Shown: in pieces, positions 1 to 8,634 of the stretch | Position numbering within the stretch: the first letter of the stretch is position 1 | Layout of the letters: each line of letters begins with the position of its first letter | NCBI RefSeq assembly: GCF_001704275.1 | Contig: NZ_CP011533.1 | Location: forward strand, 1,240,001 to 1,304,000 | Direction of reading: 5' to 3' | DNA from: Streptomyces noursei ATCC 11455 | GTDB lineage: Bacteria > Actinomycetota > Actinomycetes > Streptomycetales > Streptomycetaceae | DNA length: 64,000 nt | Position numbers and translations under genes: made by a program | The notes under the pieces: generated by a model | Told to the model about the DNA's origin: nothing | Seen by the model: only the letters and a program-made list of their open reading frames with translations | Database searches by the model: none

Positions 1-700
1 CGGTCTCACCGAAGAGCCACGTGGGCCGCAGTTGGTCGTCCAGCGGGATCATCGGGGCCGCGCCGGCGGCCTGGTAGAGCAGGTAGACCAGGGTCTCGGC
101 GAAGTTGTCCGGCTTGATCGGACAGCCCGGGACGCACACGATCGGGATCCCGGCCTTGGACTTCCAGTCCCAGCCCAGGTAGTCGGGCACACCCATGGCG
201 CCGGTCGGGTTGCCGGCCATGGCGTGGATGCCGCCGTACGTGGCGCAGGTGCCGATGGCGACGACGGCGAGCGCCTTGGGGGCCAGTCGGTCGATCCACT
301 CACTGGTGGTGATCGGCTGCCCGGTCTCGGGGTCGTCGCCGAAGCCGCACCAATAACCTTCGGGCTTGATCGCCTCGTTGGGGATGGACCCCTCGATGAC
401 CAGCACGAACGGGTCGATCTCACCGCGCTCGCCCTTGAAGAACCACTCGATGAAGGTGTCCGCGCCCTGCACCGGACCGCATTCGAAGTCGATCAGCGGC
501 CAGTGGACCTGGACCTTGGGCAGGCCCGGCAGCACGCTGAGCGCGATCTCCTCGATGCTCGGCTGGGTCGCGGCGGTCAGCGCCACCGAGTCGCCGTCGC
601 AGCTCAGTCCGGCGTTGATCCAGAGGACGTGGATCGGGGGCTCGTCGTCCTTCTTGGCGGCCGGGGCGGCCCCGGTCGCGGTGGCAGGTGCGGCATCCAT
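1..700 (-). CDS. [NiFe]-hydrogenase small subunit, high-affinity type, C-terminus beyond window
   Basis: The frame read from ATG at 700 leftwards stays open to the window edge, giving about 233 residues. It has the cysteine motifs expected of a small subunit holding Fe-S clusters: LSCDGD near residue 33, GTCATYGG near 150 and VPGCPIKP near 190. No Tat signal precedes the first motif, which fits the cytosolic, actinobacterial group 1h (former group 5) enzymes that scavenge trace hydrogen. A GAGGAG ribosome site lies 8 bases before the start. The large subunit would be expected beyond the left edge, downstream. The family call is strong; the subgroup is inferred from the short Ala-rich N-terminus and motif spacing. 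Confidence 0.85.
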   Translation of the reverse strand, partial: MDAAPATATGAAPAAKKDDEPPIHVLWINAGLSCDGDSVALTAATQPSIEEIALSVLPGLPKVQVHWPLIDFECGPVQGADTFIEWFFKGERGEIDPFVLVIEGSIPNEAIKPEGYWCGFGDDPETGQPITTSEWIDRLAPKALAVVAIGTCATYGGIHAMAGNPTGAMGVPDYLGWDWKSKAGIPIVCVPGCPIKPDNFAETLVYLLYQAAGAAPMIPLDDQLRPTWLFGET

Positions 701-796
701 GGCGTTACGCCTCCTCGGCGAGGTGGGCAGCGGAAGCGCTCGGCACGACTTCCGTCCACCTTGGTAACACCGCCCGGGAGCCGACGAGAGCCGACA

Positions 797-835
797 GGGG
801 CCGTTCCGGTGACGCACCGGCACCGGAACGGCCCC
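797..835 (-). terminator. Rho-independent-type hairpin after the DUF4232 gene
   Basis: A perfect 15-bp inverted repeat (GGGGCCGTTCCGGTG and its complement) with a 9-base loop sits 22 bases past the stop of the minus-strand lipoprotein gene and upstream of the hydrogenase gene. It probably separates the two transcripts. Confidence 0.75.
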
Positions 836-857
836 ATGGCCCGAGGAGGGTCCGCCG

Positions 858-1568
858 TCAGGACGGCACACCGACCTCCACGGCGGTGACCGTGAACGTG
901 CCGCCGCACACCCGCAGCCCACCGCTGTTGGTGGTCATGGACTCCTTGGAGCCGGGCGGGTAGACGAAGACGATCTGCGAGTCCTTCCAGCAGGGGATGT
1001 CCGAGACGCCGTCGTTGACGGTGTGCAGCACGGCGTGCGCACTCTGCCCGGGCTGGAGCCGCACGCTGCCGCCGGCGCCGCCCTCGCGGGAGGCGGGCGT
1101 GCCGACCGCCGAGCCGTCACGCTGGATCAGCGAGACGCCGGGGTAGCCGCGCAGCGAGCACGCCTTCTTGCCCTTGTTGGTGAAGACCAGCGGGACCCGG
1201 ATGTTGCCCGCGCCGACATCGGTGCGGCCCAGGCGCAGCGACATGTTCTCCGCGGTGCAGCGGTCCGAGGCCGTCATGGCCGAGGGGTTGGCCTGGCTGG
1301 CGCTGGGGACGCCGGAGGTACCCGCGGAGGGCTTGGCCACGCTGGACGGCCGGGCGGCGTTCCCGGCGGACTGCGGGCTACCACCGGTCGACGGCGCGCC
1401 CTGCGCCCGGCTCGCGCTGGAGGTGGCGGGCGCGGCGGCCGACGAGGACTGGGACGACGCACTGTCCGTGCCGTTCTGGCAGGCGGAGAGCGTCAACGCG
1501 GTGACGGCGATCAGCGATCCGGCGGCGACACGGCGGCCGCGGCCGAGGGTCTTGATGGTGAGCGACAT
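858..1568 (-). CDS. DUF4232 domain lipoprotein
   Basis: 236-residue secreted lipoprotein. The N-terminus has basic residues (IKTLGRGRR), a hydrophobic stretch and a lipobox ending LTLSAC, so Cys is the likely lipidation site. A Ser/Ala/Pro-rich linker follows (about residues 35-105), then a C-terminal domain beginning CTAENMSLRLG with paired cysteines (ACSLRGYPGV, IPCWKD, LRVCGG) typical of DUF4232. Function of the family is not established; such proteins sit on the outer face of the membrane. The start at 1568 has a GAGGGGG ribosome site and places the signal sequence at the N-terminus; an in-frame start 87 bases upstream would add a non-signal-like extension. Confidence 0.85.
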   Translation of the reverse strand: MSLTIKTLGRGRRVAAGSLIAVTALTLSACQNGTDSASSQSSSAAAPATSSASRAQGAPSTGGSPQSAGNAARPSSVAKPSAGTSGVPSASQANPSAMTASDRCTAENMSLRLGRTDVGAGNIRVPLVFTNKGKKACSLRGYPGVSLIQRDGSAVGTPASREGGAGGSVRLQPGQSAHAVLHTVNDGVSDIPCWKDSQIVFVYPPGSKESMTTNSGGLRVCGGTFTVTAVEVGVPS

Positions 1569-2068
1569 GAGTCCCCCTCGTCTGGTAGGTGGGTACCCTC
1601 GTGAATGTGGGTGCGTACGGTCCGTCCGTTGCTCTTCCAGCGTGCTCCCGGGCACTGCCGGTCCGCTAACGAGGCACTAACACCCCGCTAACGAGGCCGC
1701 GCGCCCGGTACGGCGCTGCCCCGGCGGCCTGTGTGACCAGCCGGAACTCCGGTGTGCCGCCCAGGCTCGCAGAAATCTCTGCGGTTGCGGACGCGGCACT
1801 ACGAGGTTCGGCCGTTTCAGCCTTCCTCCGCACCGCCCCCGGAAGACCCCTTCCGCCCCAGGTGCCCCGTGCGATGGGCCCATGCCCCTGGTAAGTGCGC
1901 AGGGCCGGGCCCCGGGCGTCGATGCTGGTGAGGCCCCGGTGCGCCCGGGGCGGACCGGTGGTCCGCACTCGACCGAAATCCCACCATAGGGAGTAGAAGA
2001 GACGCTTCCCTTGACGCCGGGGTTGCACGAGAACGGCACTTTTCGGCCGCCGGAGCCCGGTTCGCGGC
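1569..2068. other. Gene-free interval between lipoprotein and leuA
   Basis: About 500 bp. Open frames here lack credible ribosome sites or family resemblance. It must hold the promoter of the lipoprotein gene at its left end and the end of the leuA transcript at its right. I see no RNA gene. Confidence 0.5.
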
Positions 2069-3871
2069 TCAGACCGGCCCGGGGCGATCGACCCTCGCCC
2101 GCACCGCCCGGTTGACAGCCGCCAGGACGGCCCGTATCGACGCGGTCAGCACGGAGGTGTCCTGGCCCGCGCCCCAGGCGGTGTCCCCGTCGATCCGGCA
2201 GCGGACGTAGGCGACGGCGGCGCTGTCCGGCCCGGTGGCGGTGGCGTGCTCGGCGTAGGCGGTGATGTCCACGGGGTGGCCGGCCGCGGCCAGGGCGTCG
2301 GCGAACGCGGCCAGCGGCCCGTTGCCGCGCCCCTGGTACGTCCGCAGGTCCGCCCCGGTGCCCAGTTCGCAGCGGACCACGTGCTCCCCCGGCGTCGGCT
2401 CGCCGGCGCTCCAGGCGCCGAGGGTCAGCGGGCCGTCCACGCCCGGGGCGAGGTAGCTGTTGCGGAACAGCTCCCACAGGTCCTTCGGGGTGAGTTCCCG
2501 CCCGCTGTCGTCGGTCGCGCGCTGCACGGTGCGGGAGAACTCCGGCCGCAGGTCCCCGGGCAGGTCCAGCCCGTAGTGGGCGTGCAGGAGGTGGGCGATC
2601 CCGCCCTTGCCCGACTGGCTGTTGACACGGATCACCGCCTCGTAGCCGCGGCCGAGGTCGGCCGGGTCGACGGGCAGGTACGGCACGTCCCACGGCGCCT
2701 CGGCCTCGGGGACGCCCAACTCGGCGGCGCGCCGGGCGTGGTGGGCGAACCCCTTGCCGATGGCGTCCTGGTGGGTGCCGGAGAAGGCGGTGTGGACGAG
2801 GTCGCCGGCGTAGGGGTGGCGGGGGTGGACGGGCAGCCGGATGCAGTCCTCGACGGTGCGGCGGACGGTGTCCAGGTCGGAGAAGTCCAGCATCGGGTCG
2901 ACGCCCTGGGTGTACAGGTTGAGGGCCAGAGTGACCAGATCGACGTTCCCGGTCCGCTCGCCGTTGCCGAACAGGCAGCCCTCGATGCGCTGCGCTCCCG
3001 CGAGCAGGCCGAGCTCGGCGCAGGCCACGCCGGTACCGCGGTCGTTGTGCGGGTGCAGGGAGAGGATCACCGCGTCCCGGCGGGCCAAGTGCCGGTGCAT
3101 ATAGGCGATCTGGTCCGCGTACACATTGGGCGTGGCGATCTCGACGGTGGCCGGGAGGTTGTGCGTCACCGGGCGGTCCGGGGCGGCGTCCCAGAGCGCG
3201 GTCAGCCCGTTGCAGATCTCCAGCACCAGATCGGGTTCGGTCAGATTGAAGACCTCGGGCGAGAACTGGAACCGGATGTCGGCGTGCGGACGGGCGTCGG
3301 CCAGCCGCGCCATCAGCGTCGCGGCGTCCCGGACCATGGCGTGCACCTCGTCCCGCGTGCGGCCGAGGACCACCTCGCGCCACGTGGGGGCGGTGGCCGT
3401 GTAGAGGTGGACGACGGTACGCGGCAGCCCGTCGATCGCCTCGAAGGTCCGCTCGATCAGCTCCTTGCGGGCCGGGGTGAACACCACGACGGTCACGTCG
3501 TCGGGGACGGCGCCGCTCTCGGCCAGATGCCGTACGAAGTCGAAGTCGGTGCGGCTCGCGGAGGGATAGGCGACCTCGATCTCCTTGAAGCCCATGGCGA
3601 CCAGCAGGTCGAACAGCCGGCGCTTGCGCGGGGTGTCCATCGGTTCGGCCAGTGCCTGGTTGCCGTCACGCAGGTCGACCGGCACCCACAGGGGCGCCCG
3701 CTCGATCCGGGCGGCGGGCCACTCGCGCTCGGTGTGCGGCACCTCGACCCGCTGGTGGGCGGGCCGGTAGCGGTGGGCCGGCATGGCGCTGCCGCGCTGC
3801 GGATTCCAGGCCGGGGCGGTCGCGGGCACCGGCCCGCGGGGCGTGCGGACGGTGGGGAAAGTGCGGGACAT
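2069..3871 (-). CDS. leuA: 2-isopropylmalate synthase
   Basis: 600 residues. It condenses acetyl-CoA with 2-oxoisovalerate, the first committed step of leucine synthesis. The N-terminus [14 protein letters not shown] is typical of the long actinobacterial LeuA form. The TIM-barrel catalytic part carries [10 protein letters not shown] (metal Asp), [10 protein letters not shown] (metal His pair) and [10 protein letters not shown]; the C-terminal part (after about residue 440) is the leucine-binding regulatory domain. Start at 3871 is supported by a GAAGGA ribosome site. It is transcribed divergently from the GntR gene at 4054, which makes a regulatory link possible but unproven. Confidence 0.95.
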   Translation of the reverse strand: MSRTFPTVRTPRGPVPATAPAWNPQRGSAMPAHRYRPAHQRVEVPHTEREWPAARIERAPLWVPVDLRDGNQALAEPMDTPRKRRLFDLLVAMGFKEIEVAYPSASRTDFDFVRHLAESGAVPDDVTVVVFTPARKELIERTFEAIDGLPRTVVHLYTATAPTWREVVLGRTRDEVHAMVRDAATLMARLADARPHADIRFQFSPEVFNLTEPDLVLEICNGLTALWDAAPDRPVTHNLPATVEIATPNVYADQIAYMHRHLARRDAVILSLHPHNDRGTGVACAELGLLAGAQRIEGCLFGNGERTGNVDLVTLALNLYTQGVDPMLDFSDLDTVRRTVEDCIRLPVHPRHPYAGDLVHTAFSGTHQDAIGKGFAHHARRAAELGVPEAEAPWDVPYLPVDPADLGRGYEAVIRVNSQSGKGGIAHLLHAHYGLDLPGDLRPEFSRTVQRATDDSGRELTPKDLWELFRNSYLAPGVDGPLTLGAWSAGEPTPGEHVVRCELGTGADLRTYQGRGNGPLAAFADALAAAGHPVDITAYAEHATATGPDSAAVAYVRCRIDGDTAWGAGQDTSVLTASIRAVLAAVNRAVRARVDRPGPV

Positions 3872-3991
3872 CGCGTTCCTTCACAGAAGCCGGAGGGAGA
3901 GACCGGCAGCACCGGACCCCGCGGCGGGGTGCCGGTCGTGTCAGGCCCCGCCGCGGCACCCGAGGAGGAGGCCACGCAGCGTCATGGCGGG

Positions 3992-4033
3992 TACACTAAC
4001 CATGAATCAACTCCTCAGACAAGCTGAGGAGTT
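3992..4033 (+). promoter_or_regulatory. Promoter and palindromic operator of the GntR gene
   Basis: A perfect 10-bp inverted repeat, AACTCCTCAG / CTGAGGAGTT (4009-4018 and 4024-4033), with a 5-base spacer lies between a possible -10 box TACACT (3992-3997) and the start codon at 4054. Its place over the expected transcript start fits autorepression by the adjacent GntR protein; it could also form a hairpin in the leader. Confidence 0.55.
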
Positions 4034-4053
4034 ACGAGGACAGGAGAAACGGG

Positions 4054-4758
4054 ATGCCGCTGGAAGCCCTCCGCCCCAGCCCCCTGGTCGAACAGGCCGC
4101 GCAACAGCTGCGCGACCAGATCACCGGCGGACACTGGCCGGTGGGCAGCAGGCTCCCGGGCGAGACGACGCTGGCCAAGACCCTCGGCGTCGGCCGCTCG
4201 ACGGTCCGCGAGGCGCTGCGCGCGCTGGCCGGCGCCGGAATGGTGCAGCCCCGCCAGGGCGCCGGCGTCTTCGTCATCGCCGCCGAACCCACCGAGGACT
4301 GGCCGACCCGCCTGCGCCGCGCGGCCGTCGCCGACGTCTATGAGGTGCGCGCGATGGTCGAGGTCCAGGCCGCCCGCGTCGCCGCCGAGCGCCGCACCGA
4401 GGCCGATGTCACGGCCCTGTACGCGGCCCTGGAGCGGCGGCGGGCGGACGGCGCCGACGACGCGGCCTTCGTCGACGCGGACATCGCCCTGCACGCGGCG
4501 GTGGTGGACGCCGCCCACAACCCCGTACTGACCGACCTCTTCGGCCAGTTCGTCCCCGCCCTGCGCCAGGGCCTGATCGACCTCGTCCGACTGCTCGGCC
4601 TGCGCGACCACGACCCGCACCACGGGGACGCCCGCCACACCGCCCTCATCGAGGCCGTGGCCGCCGGAGACGCCGACACCGCCGGCGACGTCCTCCAGTC
4701 CGAACTGGCGGAAACCCGGGCGCTCTTGCTGGCGGGGTGCACCGCGGAGGACGGGTGA
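4054..4758 (+). CDS. FadR-type GntR transcriptional regulator
   Basis: 234 residues. The N-terminal winged helix-turn-helix (residues 10-75) has the GntR signature: GSRLPGETTLAKTLGVGRST followed by VREALRALAGAGMVQPRQG. The C-terminal all-helical FCD domain (about 90-225) has His/Asp positions typical of metal- or acid-binding FadR members (DIALHAAVVDAAHN, RHTALIEAV). A ribosome site ACAGGAG lies 8 bases upstream. Ligand unknown. It faces leuA divergently and ends before the convergent MFS gene. Confidence 0.9.
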   Translation: MPLEALRPSPLVEQAAQQLRDQITGGHWPVGSRLPGETTLAKTLGVGRSTVREALRALAGAGMVQPRQGAGVFVIAAEPTEDWPTRLRRAAVADVYEVRAMVEVQAARVAAERRTEADVTALYAALERRRADGADDAAFVDADIALHAAVVDAAHNPVLTDLFGQFVPALRQGLIDLVRLLGLRDHDPHHGDARHTALIEAVAAGDADTAGDVLQSELAETRALLLAGCTAEDG

Positions 4759-4892
4759 CGCCTCGTCAGAACTGCGCGAACGCCGCCGGAAGCGGTGCCG
4801 CCGGCACTGCCTGCGTCGGCACGGCCGTCGGCAGCGACCCTCCGCGTTGACGAGGAATCACCGCGGGCCGGCGCACGCCACGGGCGGCACTC

Positions 4893-7328
4893 TCAGCGCT
4901 CCCGCTGCCCGGCCCCGCCCGGCTGCGCCAACTCCAGGTCCAGTCGCACATCCGCGCCGCCCGCCAGGGATATCGGCGCGGCGTGCGGCGGATAGCCGGC
5001 CGCCGAGAGGGTGTAGTGGCGTCCCGCCAGGTCCGCGAAGGCATAGGCGCCGTCCGGCCCGGTGACCGCGTGCCCGGCGACCGTCCCGTCCTGGAGCAGG
5101 GTCACGGCGGCGTCCGCCAAGGGATGCCCGTCCGGCCCGCGGACCGTACCGCGCACGGTGGCGGCGGGCCGCAGCCGCACCTCCTGGTGGCGCGTATCGC
5201 CCCGGGCATCCGCCCCGGCGCCACCCCCGCCCAACTGGACGGCATGCGCGGTCGGCTGGTGCCCCGGAGCGCTGAACACGAGGGTGTAGGGACCGTCCGG
5301 CAGGTGGGCGACCGTCCAGTGCCCGTCGGCTCCGGTCGTCGCGTGCGTCACCACGTCGCCGTGGGCATCGGTGATCACGACGCGCGCTCCGGTCAGCGCC
5401 GTCCCTTCCGGGCCACCGAGCACGGTGCCGGCGAGGCGGCTGCCGGTGGGCGTCAGCACCAGGTCCGCCCCGGCCACCGTGCCCTCGCCGGCATGCGCGG
5501 CGGAGACGGCCTGCGGGGCGTGGGCCGGGGCGGCGCCGGTCAGGACGTAGGTGCCCGCGGCCGGGGCGGCCAGCGCATAACTGCCGTCGGGCGCGGCCGT
5601 GGTGACCCCGGCCTGCTGCCCGTGCCGGTCGATCAGGGTGACCGTGGCGCCCGGCACCGGGTCGCCTGCGGTGTCCACGACCCGCCCCCGGAACCCGACG
5701 GCCGGCTCGTCCGCCGCTCCCACAACGGGTGCGCTCCGGCCGGCCGCGTCCGCCGGGACGTCCGCCGCGACCGCGGCGCCGGGACCGGCCGCGCCGGCCC
5801 CCTCGGCCGCGCCCGTGCCGGTCTCGTCCGCGCTCTGCGCCGCCGGTGTCGCCCGCGCCCCGGCGGCCTTTCGCTGGGACGGCAGGAAGGCCGCCACCAG
5901 CACCCCGAGGGCGACCGCGGCGGTGGCGATCAGGAACGAGACCCGGAAGCCGGCCATCGTGGGCACCGCGACCGGCCCCAGCGGCTCGGACATACGGGCC
6001 AGCACCATGCCGATGACGGCGCTGGACACGGACGTGCCGATCGAACGCATCAGGGTGTTCAGGCCGTTGGCCGCGCCGGTCTCGGACGGGTCGACTGCCC
6101 CGATGATGAGCGCCGGGAGCGAGGAGTACGCCAGGCCGATGCCCGCGCCGACCACCACCGCGATGATGACCGTCTGCCAGGGAGCCTGCATCAGGCCGAT
6201 CCCGCCGCCGTAACCGACCCCGATGACCAGCATGCCGAGCAGCAGCGAGACCTTGGGGCCGCGGCGGGCCGCGATCCGTGCGTACAGCGGTGCCACGAAC
6301 ATCATCGTCAGCCCCAGCGGCGCCACGCACAGCCCGGCCACCACCATCGACTGGCCGAGGCCGTAGCCGGTCGACGTGGGCAGCTGGAGCAGCTGCGGCA
6401 GCACCAGCGAGATGGCGTAGAACGCCACCCCGACCGTGATGGAGGCGAGGTTGGTCAGCAGCACCTCGCGCCGGGCGGTGGTGCGCAGGTCCACCAGCGG
6501 GTCGGTGATCCGCAGTTCCATCACGCCCCACAGCACCAGGATCAGCGCCGCGGCCCCGAACAGGCCGAGGGTGCGGGGCGATCCCCAACCCCACTCGCTC
6601 GCCTTGGTGATCGGCAGCAGGAGGGCGACCAGGCCGACCGACAGGCCGAGGGCGCCGGCGACGTCGAAGCGGCCGGGCGCCCGCACCGAGGTCTCCGGGA
6701 CGACCAGCACGGTGAGCAGCATCGACAGCACGCCGAGCCCGGCGGCGGCGAAGAACAGCGTGTGCCAGTCGGCGTGTTGGGCCACCAGGGCCGCGGCGGG
6801 CAGCGCCAGTCCGCCGCCGACGCCGATCGAGGAGCTCATCAGGGCCATGGCCGAGCCGAGCCGCTCCCGGGGCAGTTCATCGCGCATCAGGCCGATGCCG
6901 AGGGGTATCGCGCCCATCGCGAAGCCCTGCAGCGCCCGCCCGACGATCATGACGATCAACTGGTCGGTGAAGCCACAGATCAGCGAGCCCACGACCATGA
7001 CGGCGAGACTCGTCAGCAGCATCCGCCGCTTGCCGTAGAGGTCGCCGAGGCGGCCCATGATGGGGGTGGCGACCGCCCCGGCGAGGAGGGTGGCCGTCAT
7101 GACCCAGGTGGCGTTGCTGGGCGCGGTGCCGAGCAGGGTCGGCAGGTCCTTGATGACCGGCACGAGCAGCGTCTGCATCACCGCGACGACGATGCCGGCG
7201 AAGGCGAGCACCGGGACGATGCCGGCGTGCGTTCCGCGGTGTCCGCCCTTGGCGGGCGGGGGCAGTGGCGGCGCGGCGGCGGAGTCCGCAGCCCCCGCGG
7301 GGAGCTGGTCCGTCATCGTCTGGGTCAT
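4893..7328 (-). CDS. DHA2-type MFS efflux pump fused to C-terminal carboxypeptidase-regulatory-like domains
   Basis: 811 residues. Residues 30-480 are a multi-span major facilitator with the motif GRLGDLYGKRRM between early helices and a 14-helix drug/H+ antiporter layout. After a long Ala/Gly-rich linker (480-540) come three or four short repeats built around GxVxDxxGxPVPGATVTL and GPDGxYxFxDL elements, the hallmark of carboxypeptidase-regulatory/transthyretin-like beta sandwiches. Ordinary DHA2 pumps end near 500 residues, so the tail adds about 270 residues. Substrate not predictable. The tail probably lies in the cytoplasm if 14 helices are present. It is monocistronic and convergent with the GntR gene. 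Confidence 0.88.
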   Translation of the reverse strand: MTQTMTDQLPAGAADSAAAPPLPPPAKGGHRGTHAGIVPVLAFAGIVVAVMQTLLVPVIKDLPTLLGTAPSNATWVMTATLLAGAVATPIMGRLGDLYGKRRMLLTSLAVMVVGSLICGFTDQLIVMIVGRALQGFAMGAIPLGIGLMRDELPRERLGSAMALMSSSIGVGGGLALPAAALVAQHADWHTLFFAAAGLGVLSMLLTVLVVPETSVRAPGRFDVAGALGLSVGLVALLLPITKASEWGWGSPRTLGLFGAAALILVLWGVMELRITDPLVDLRTTARREVLLTNLASITVGVAFYAISLVLPQLLQLPTSTGYGLGQSMVVAGLCVAPLGLTMMFVAPLYARIAARRGPKVSLLLGMLVIGVGYGGGIGLMQAPWQTVIIAVVVGAGIGLAYSSLPALIIGAVDPSETGAANGLNTLMRSIGTSVSSAVIGMVLARMSEPLGPVAVPTMAGFRVSFLIATAAVALGVLVAAFLPSQRKAAGARATPAAQSADETGTGAAEGAGAAGPGAAVAADVPADAAGRSAPVVGAADEPAVGFRGRVVDTAGDPVPGATVTLIDRHGQQAGVTTAAPDGSYALAAPAAGTYVLTGAAPAHAPQAVSAAHAGEGTVAGADLVLTPTGSRLAGTVLGGPEGTALTGARVVITDAHGDVVTHATTGADGHWTVAHLPDGPYTLVFSAPGHQPTAHAVQLGGGGAGADARGDTRHQEVRLRPAATVRGTVRGPDGHPLADAAVTLLQDGTVAGHAVTGPDGAYAFADLAGRHYTLSAAGYPPHAAPISLAGGADVRLDLELAQPGGAGQRER

Positions 7329-7761
7329 GCGTGCGGCCTCCAGGGCGGCAGGAGCGAGCGGAGAGGGTGCGCGGCGCGCGAATCAGGGGCGCGGCCCCTT
7401 GATACGTGCATGACGAACGATTCAGCTCGGGGGCCTATTCCAAGCCACCCGGCCAGATCTCGGGCTCTGGACGGTGATCTCGCTCACGCCGACCACGCCC
7501 GGCCCCTGCCTGCCCCAACTTCCGTACGCGGCCCGCCCCTTCGGGCCCACCGTCCCGTCCATCGCCCCTCCCCCGGTCTCGTTCCGGACACGGGATCCAG
7601 TGAACCGCACGCCACTGACAATCGACCGGCCGAGGGATCAAGACTGGGTCAAGAGCGGAGCGCGGGCGGCGGGGCCGCGCCCGGGACGGAACCGACGTAT
7701 CAGCACACCCGGGGAACTTCCGCCCCGCGACATCCGCACCCCGAGGAGCAGCCGCGGCCCG
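7329..7761. other. Gene-free interval between MFS pump and butyrolactone receptor
   Basis: About 430 bp. The short open frames here have no convincing start signals. It should contain the pump promoter near 7330-7430 and the 3' untranslated part of the receptor transcript at its right end. Confidence 0.4.
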
Positions 7762-8460
7762 CTACGGCGCCGCGTTCTGCAGGTCCGCCTCCAGCGCGGC
7801 GGCGTGCTCCGCCTCCTCCGCCGCACGCTCCCGGAGCTCCGCATCGAGCCGCGCACCCCGCTCCGGGTCGAGCCTGAGTTTGGCGAGAACGGCCGGCACC
7901 GCGATGGTGGGCAGGGTGTGCTCGAAGAAGACCAACAGCCGATGACTGACGTCGTTCTGGTCGGTGAACGCCTTGGACATCATCTGAAGCCCGGCGAAGG
8001 CACCGACGAACAGCTCTGCCGTGTCCCGCACGTTGACGCTCTCCAGGACTTCGCCCCGCGCCTTGGCCTCCCTGAGCAGCCCCTCGACGAACGTGGTCCA
8101 CGCCGACATCGACTGCTTGCGATCGAGCTGGTTGGCACCCGGCTCGATGGCGAGACGGGCGGCGCCGCGCTGGATCGGATCGTGTCGCAGCCGGCACGCC
8201 AGGATCTGCCCGGCGTCCACGAACTCCTGGAGTTTGATCGGCTGCGGCAGCACCGCGATATCGAGCACCTGCTCGTGCAGCACGGCGAGCGCAAGATCTT
8301 CTTTGGAGGGAAAGTGGAAATACAGGGCACCCTTCGTCACGCCGGCGCGCGAGAGAATCTCAGCGATCGTCGCGCGGTCGAAACCGTGTTCATCGAAGAC
8401 CGCCGCGGCGGTTTCCAAGATCACTCGTCGCGTCTTGATTGCGCGGTCCTGACGTGCCAC
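7762..8460 (-). CDS. Gamma-butyrolactone receptor, TetR family (ArpA/ScbR-like)
   Basis: 232 residues from a GTG at 8460, chosen because GGAGG lies 6-7 bases upstream; the open frame continues far upstream without meaning. The N-terminal TetR helix-turn-helix (RRVILETAAAVFDEHGF then AEILSRAGVTKGALYFHF) matches the ArpA/ScbR group, where GVTKGALYFHF is nearly invariant. A central Trp (MSAWTTFVEG) is at the place where ArpA-type receptors have a ligand-pocket Trp. In the family the free protein represses DNA targets and releases them on binding a butyrolactone. It is divergent from the AfsA-type gene, the classical arrangement. Confidence 0.92.
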   Translation of the reverse strand: MARQDRAIKTRRVILETAAAVFDEHGFDRATIAEILSRAGVTKGALYFHFPSKEDLALAVLHEQVLDIAVLPQPIKLQEFVDAGQILACRLRHDPIQRGAARLAIEPGANQLDRKQSMSAWTTFVEGLLREAKARGEVLESVNVRDTAELFVGAFAGLQMMSKAFTDQNDVSHRLLVFFEHTLPTIAVPAVLAKLRLDPERGARLDAELRERAAEEAEHAAALEADLQNAAP

Positions 8461-8559
8461 AGAGCGCCTCCTGTCTGTCAAAGGCTCAAGCTTCTCAGTA
8501 TTTCGCCACAGCTCAAGTCTCCTCCAGATCGGCGGATCGCCTTTGCCCTCACACCGGCA

Positions 8560-8591
8560 TTGAAAAGAAAACCGGATGGTACGTATCTTAA
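8560..8591 (+). promoter_or_regulatory. Promoter of the afsA-type gene overlapped by a butyrolactone autoregulatory element
   Basis: A -35 TTGAAA (8560-8565) and -10 TATCTT (8584-8589) are 18 bases apart. Between and over them is GAAAAGAAAACCGGATGG continuing to TACGTATCTTAA, which resembles the AAACCGG...GTNNGTAT pattern of known receptor operators, including the scbA/scbR site of S. coelicolor as I recall it. The receptor gene next door is the obvious binder, so lactone-controlled feedback on synthesis is inferred. Confidence 0.7.
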
Positions 8592-8634
8592 TCGTGTCCG
8601 GAGCTCTTCCGTAGAGACACACATAGGGGCTGTC

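Noticed and set aside
1666..2028. 120-codon frame between the lipoprotein gene and leuA
   Set aside because: No ribosome site or family; Arg/Gly-rich composition typical of chance frames in this GC content.
4983..7877. 964-codon open frame on the plus strand
   Set aside because: It is antisense to the MFS pump and reflects GC-rich third-position bias; composition is Arg/Gly-rich with no domain.
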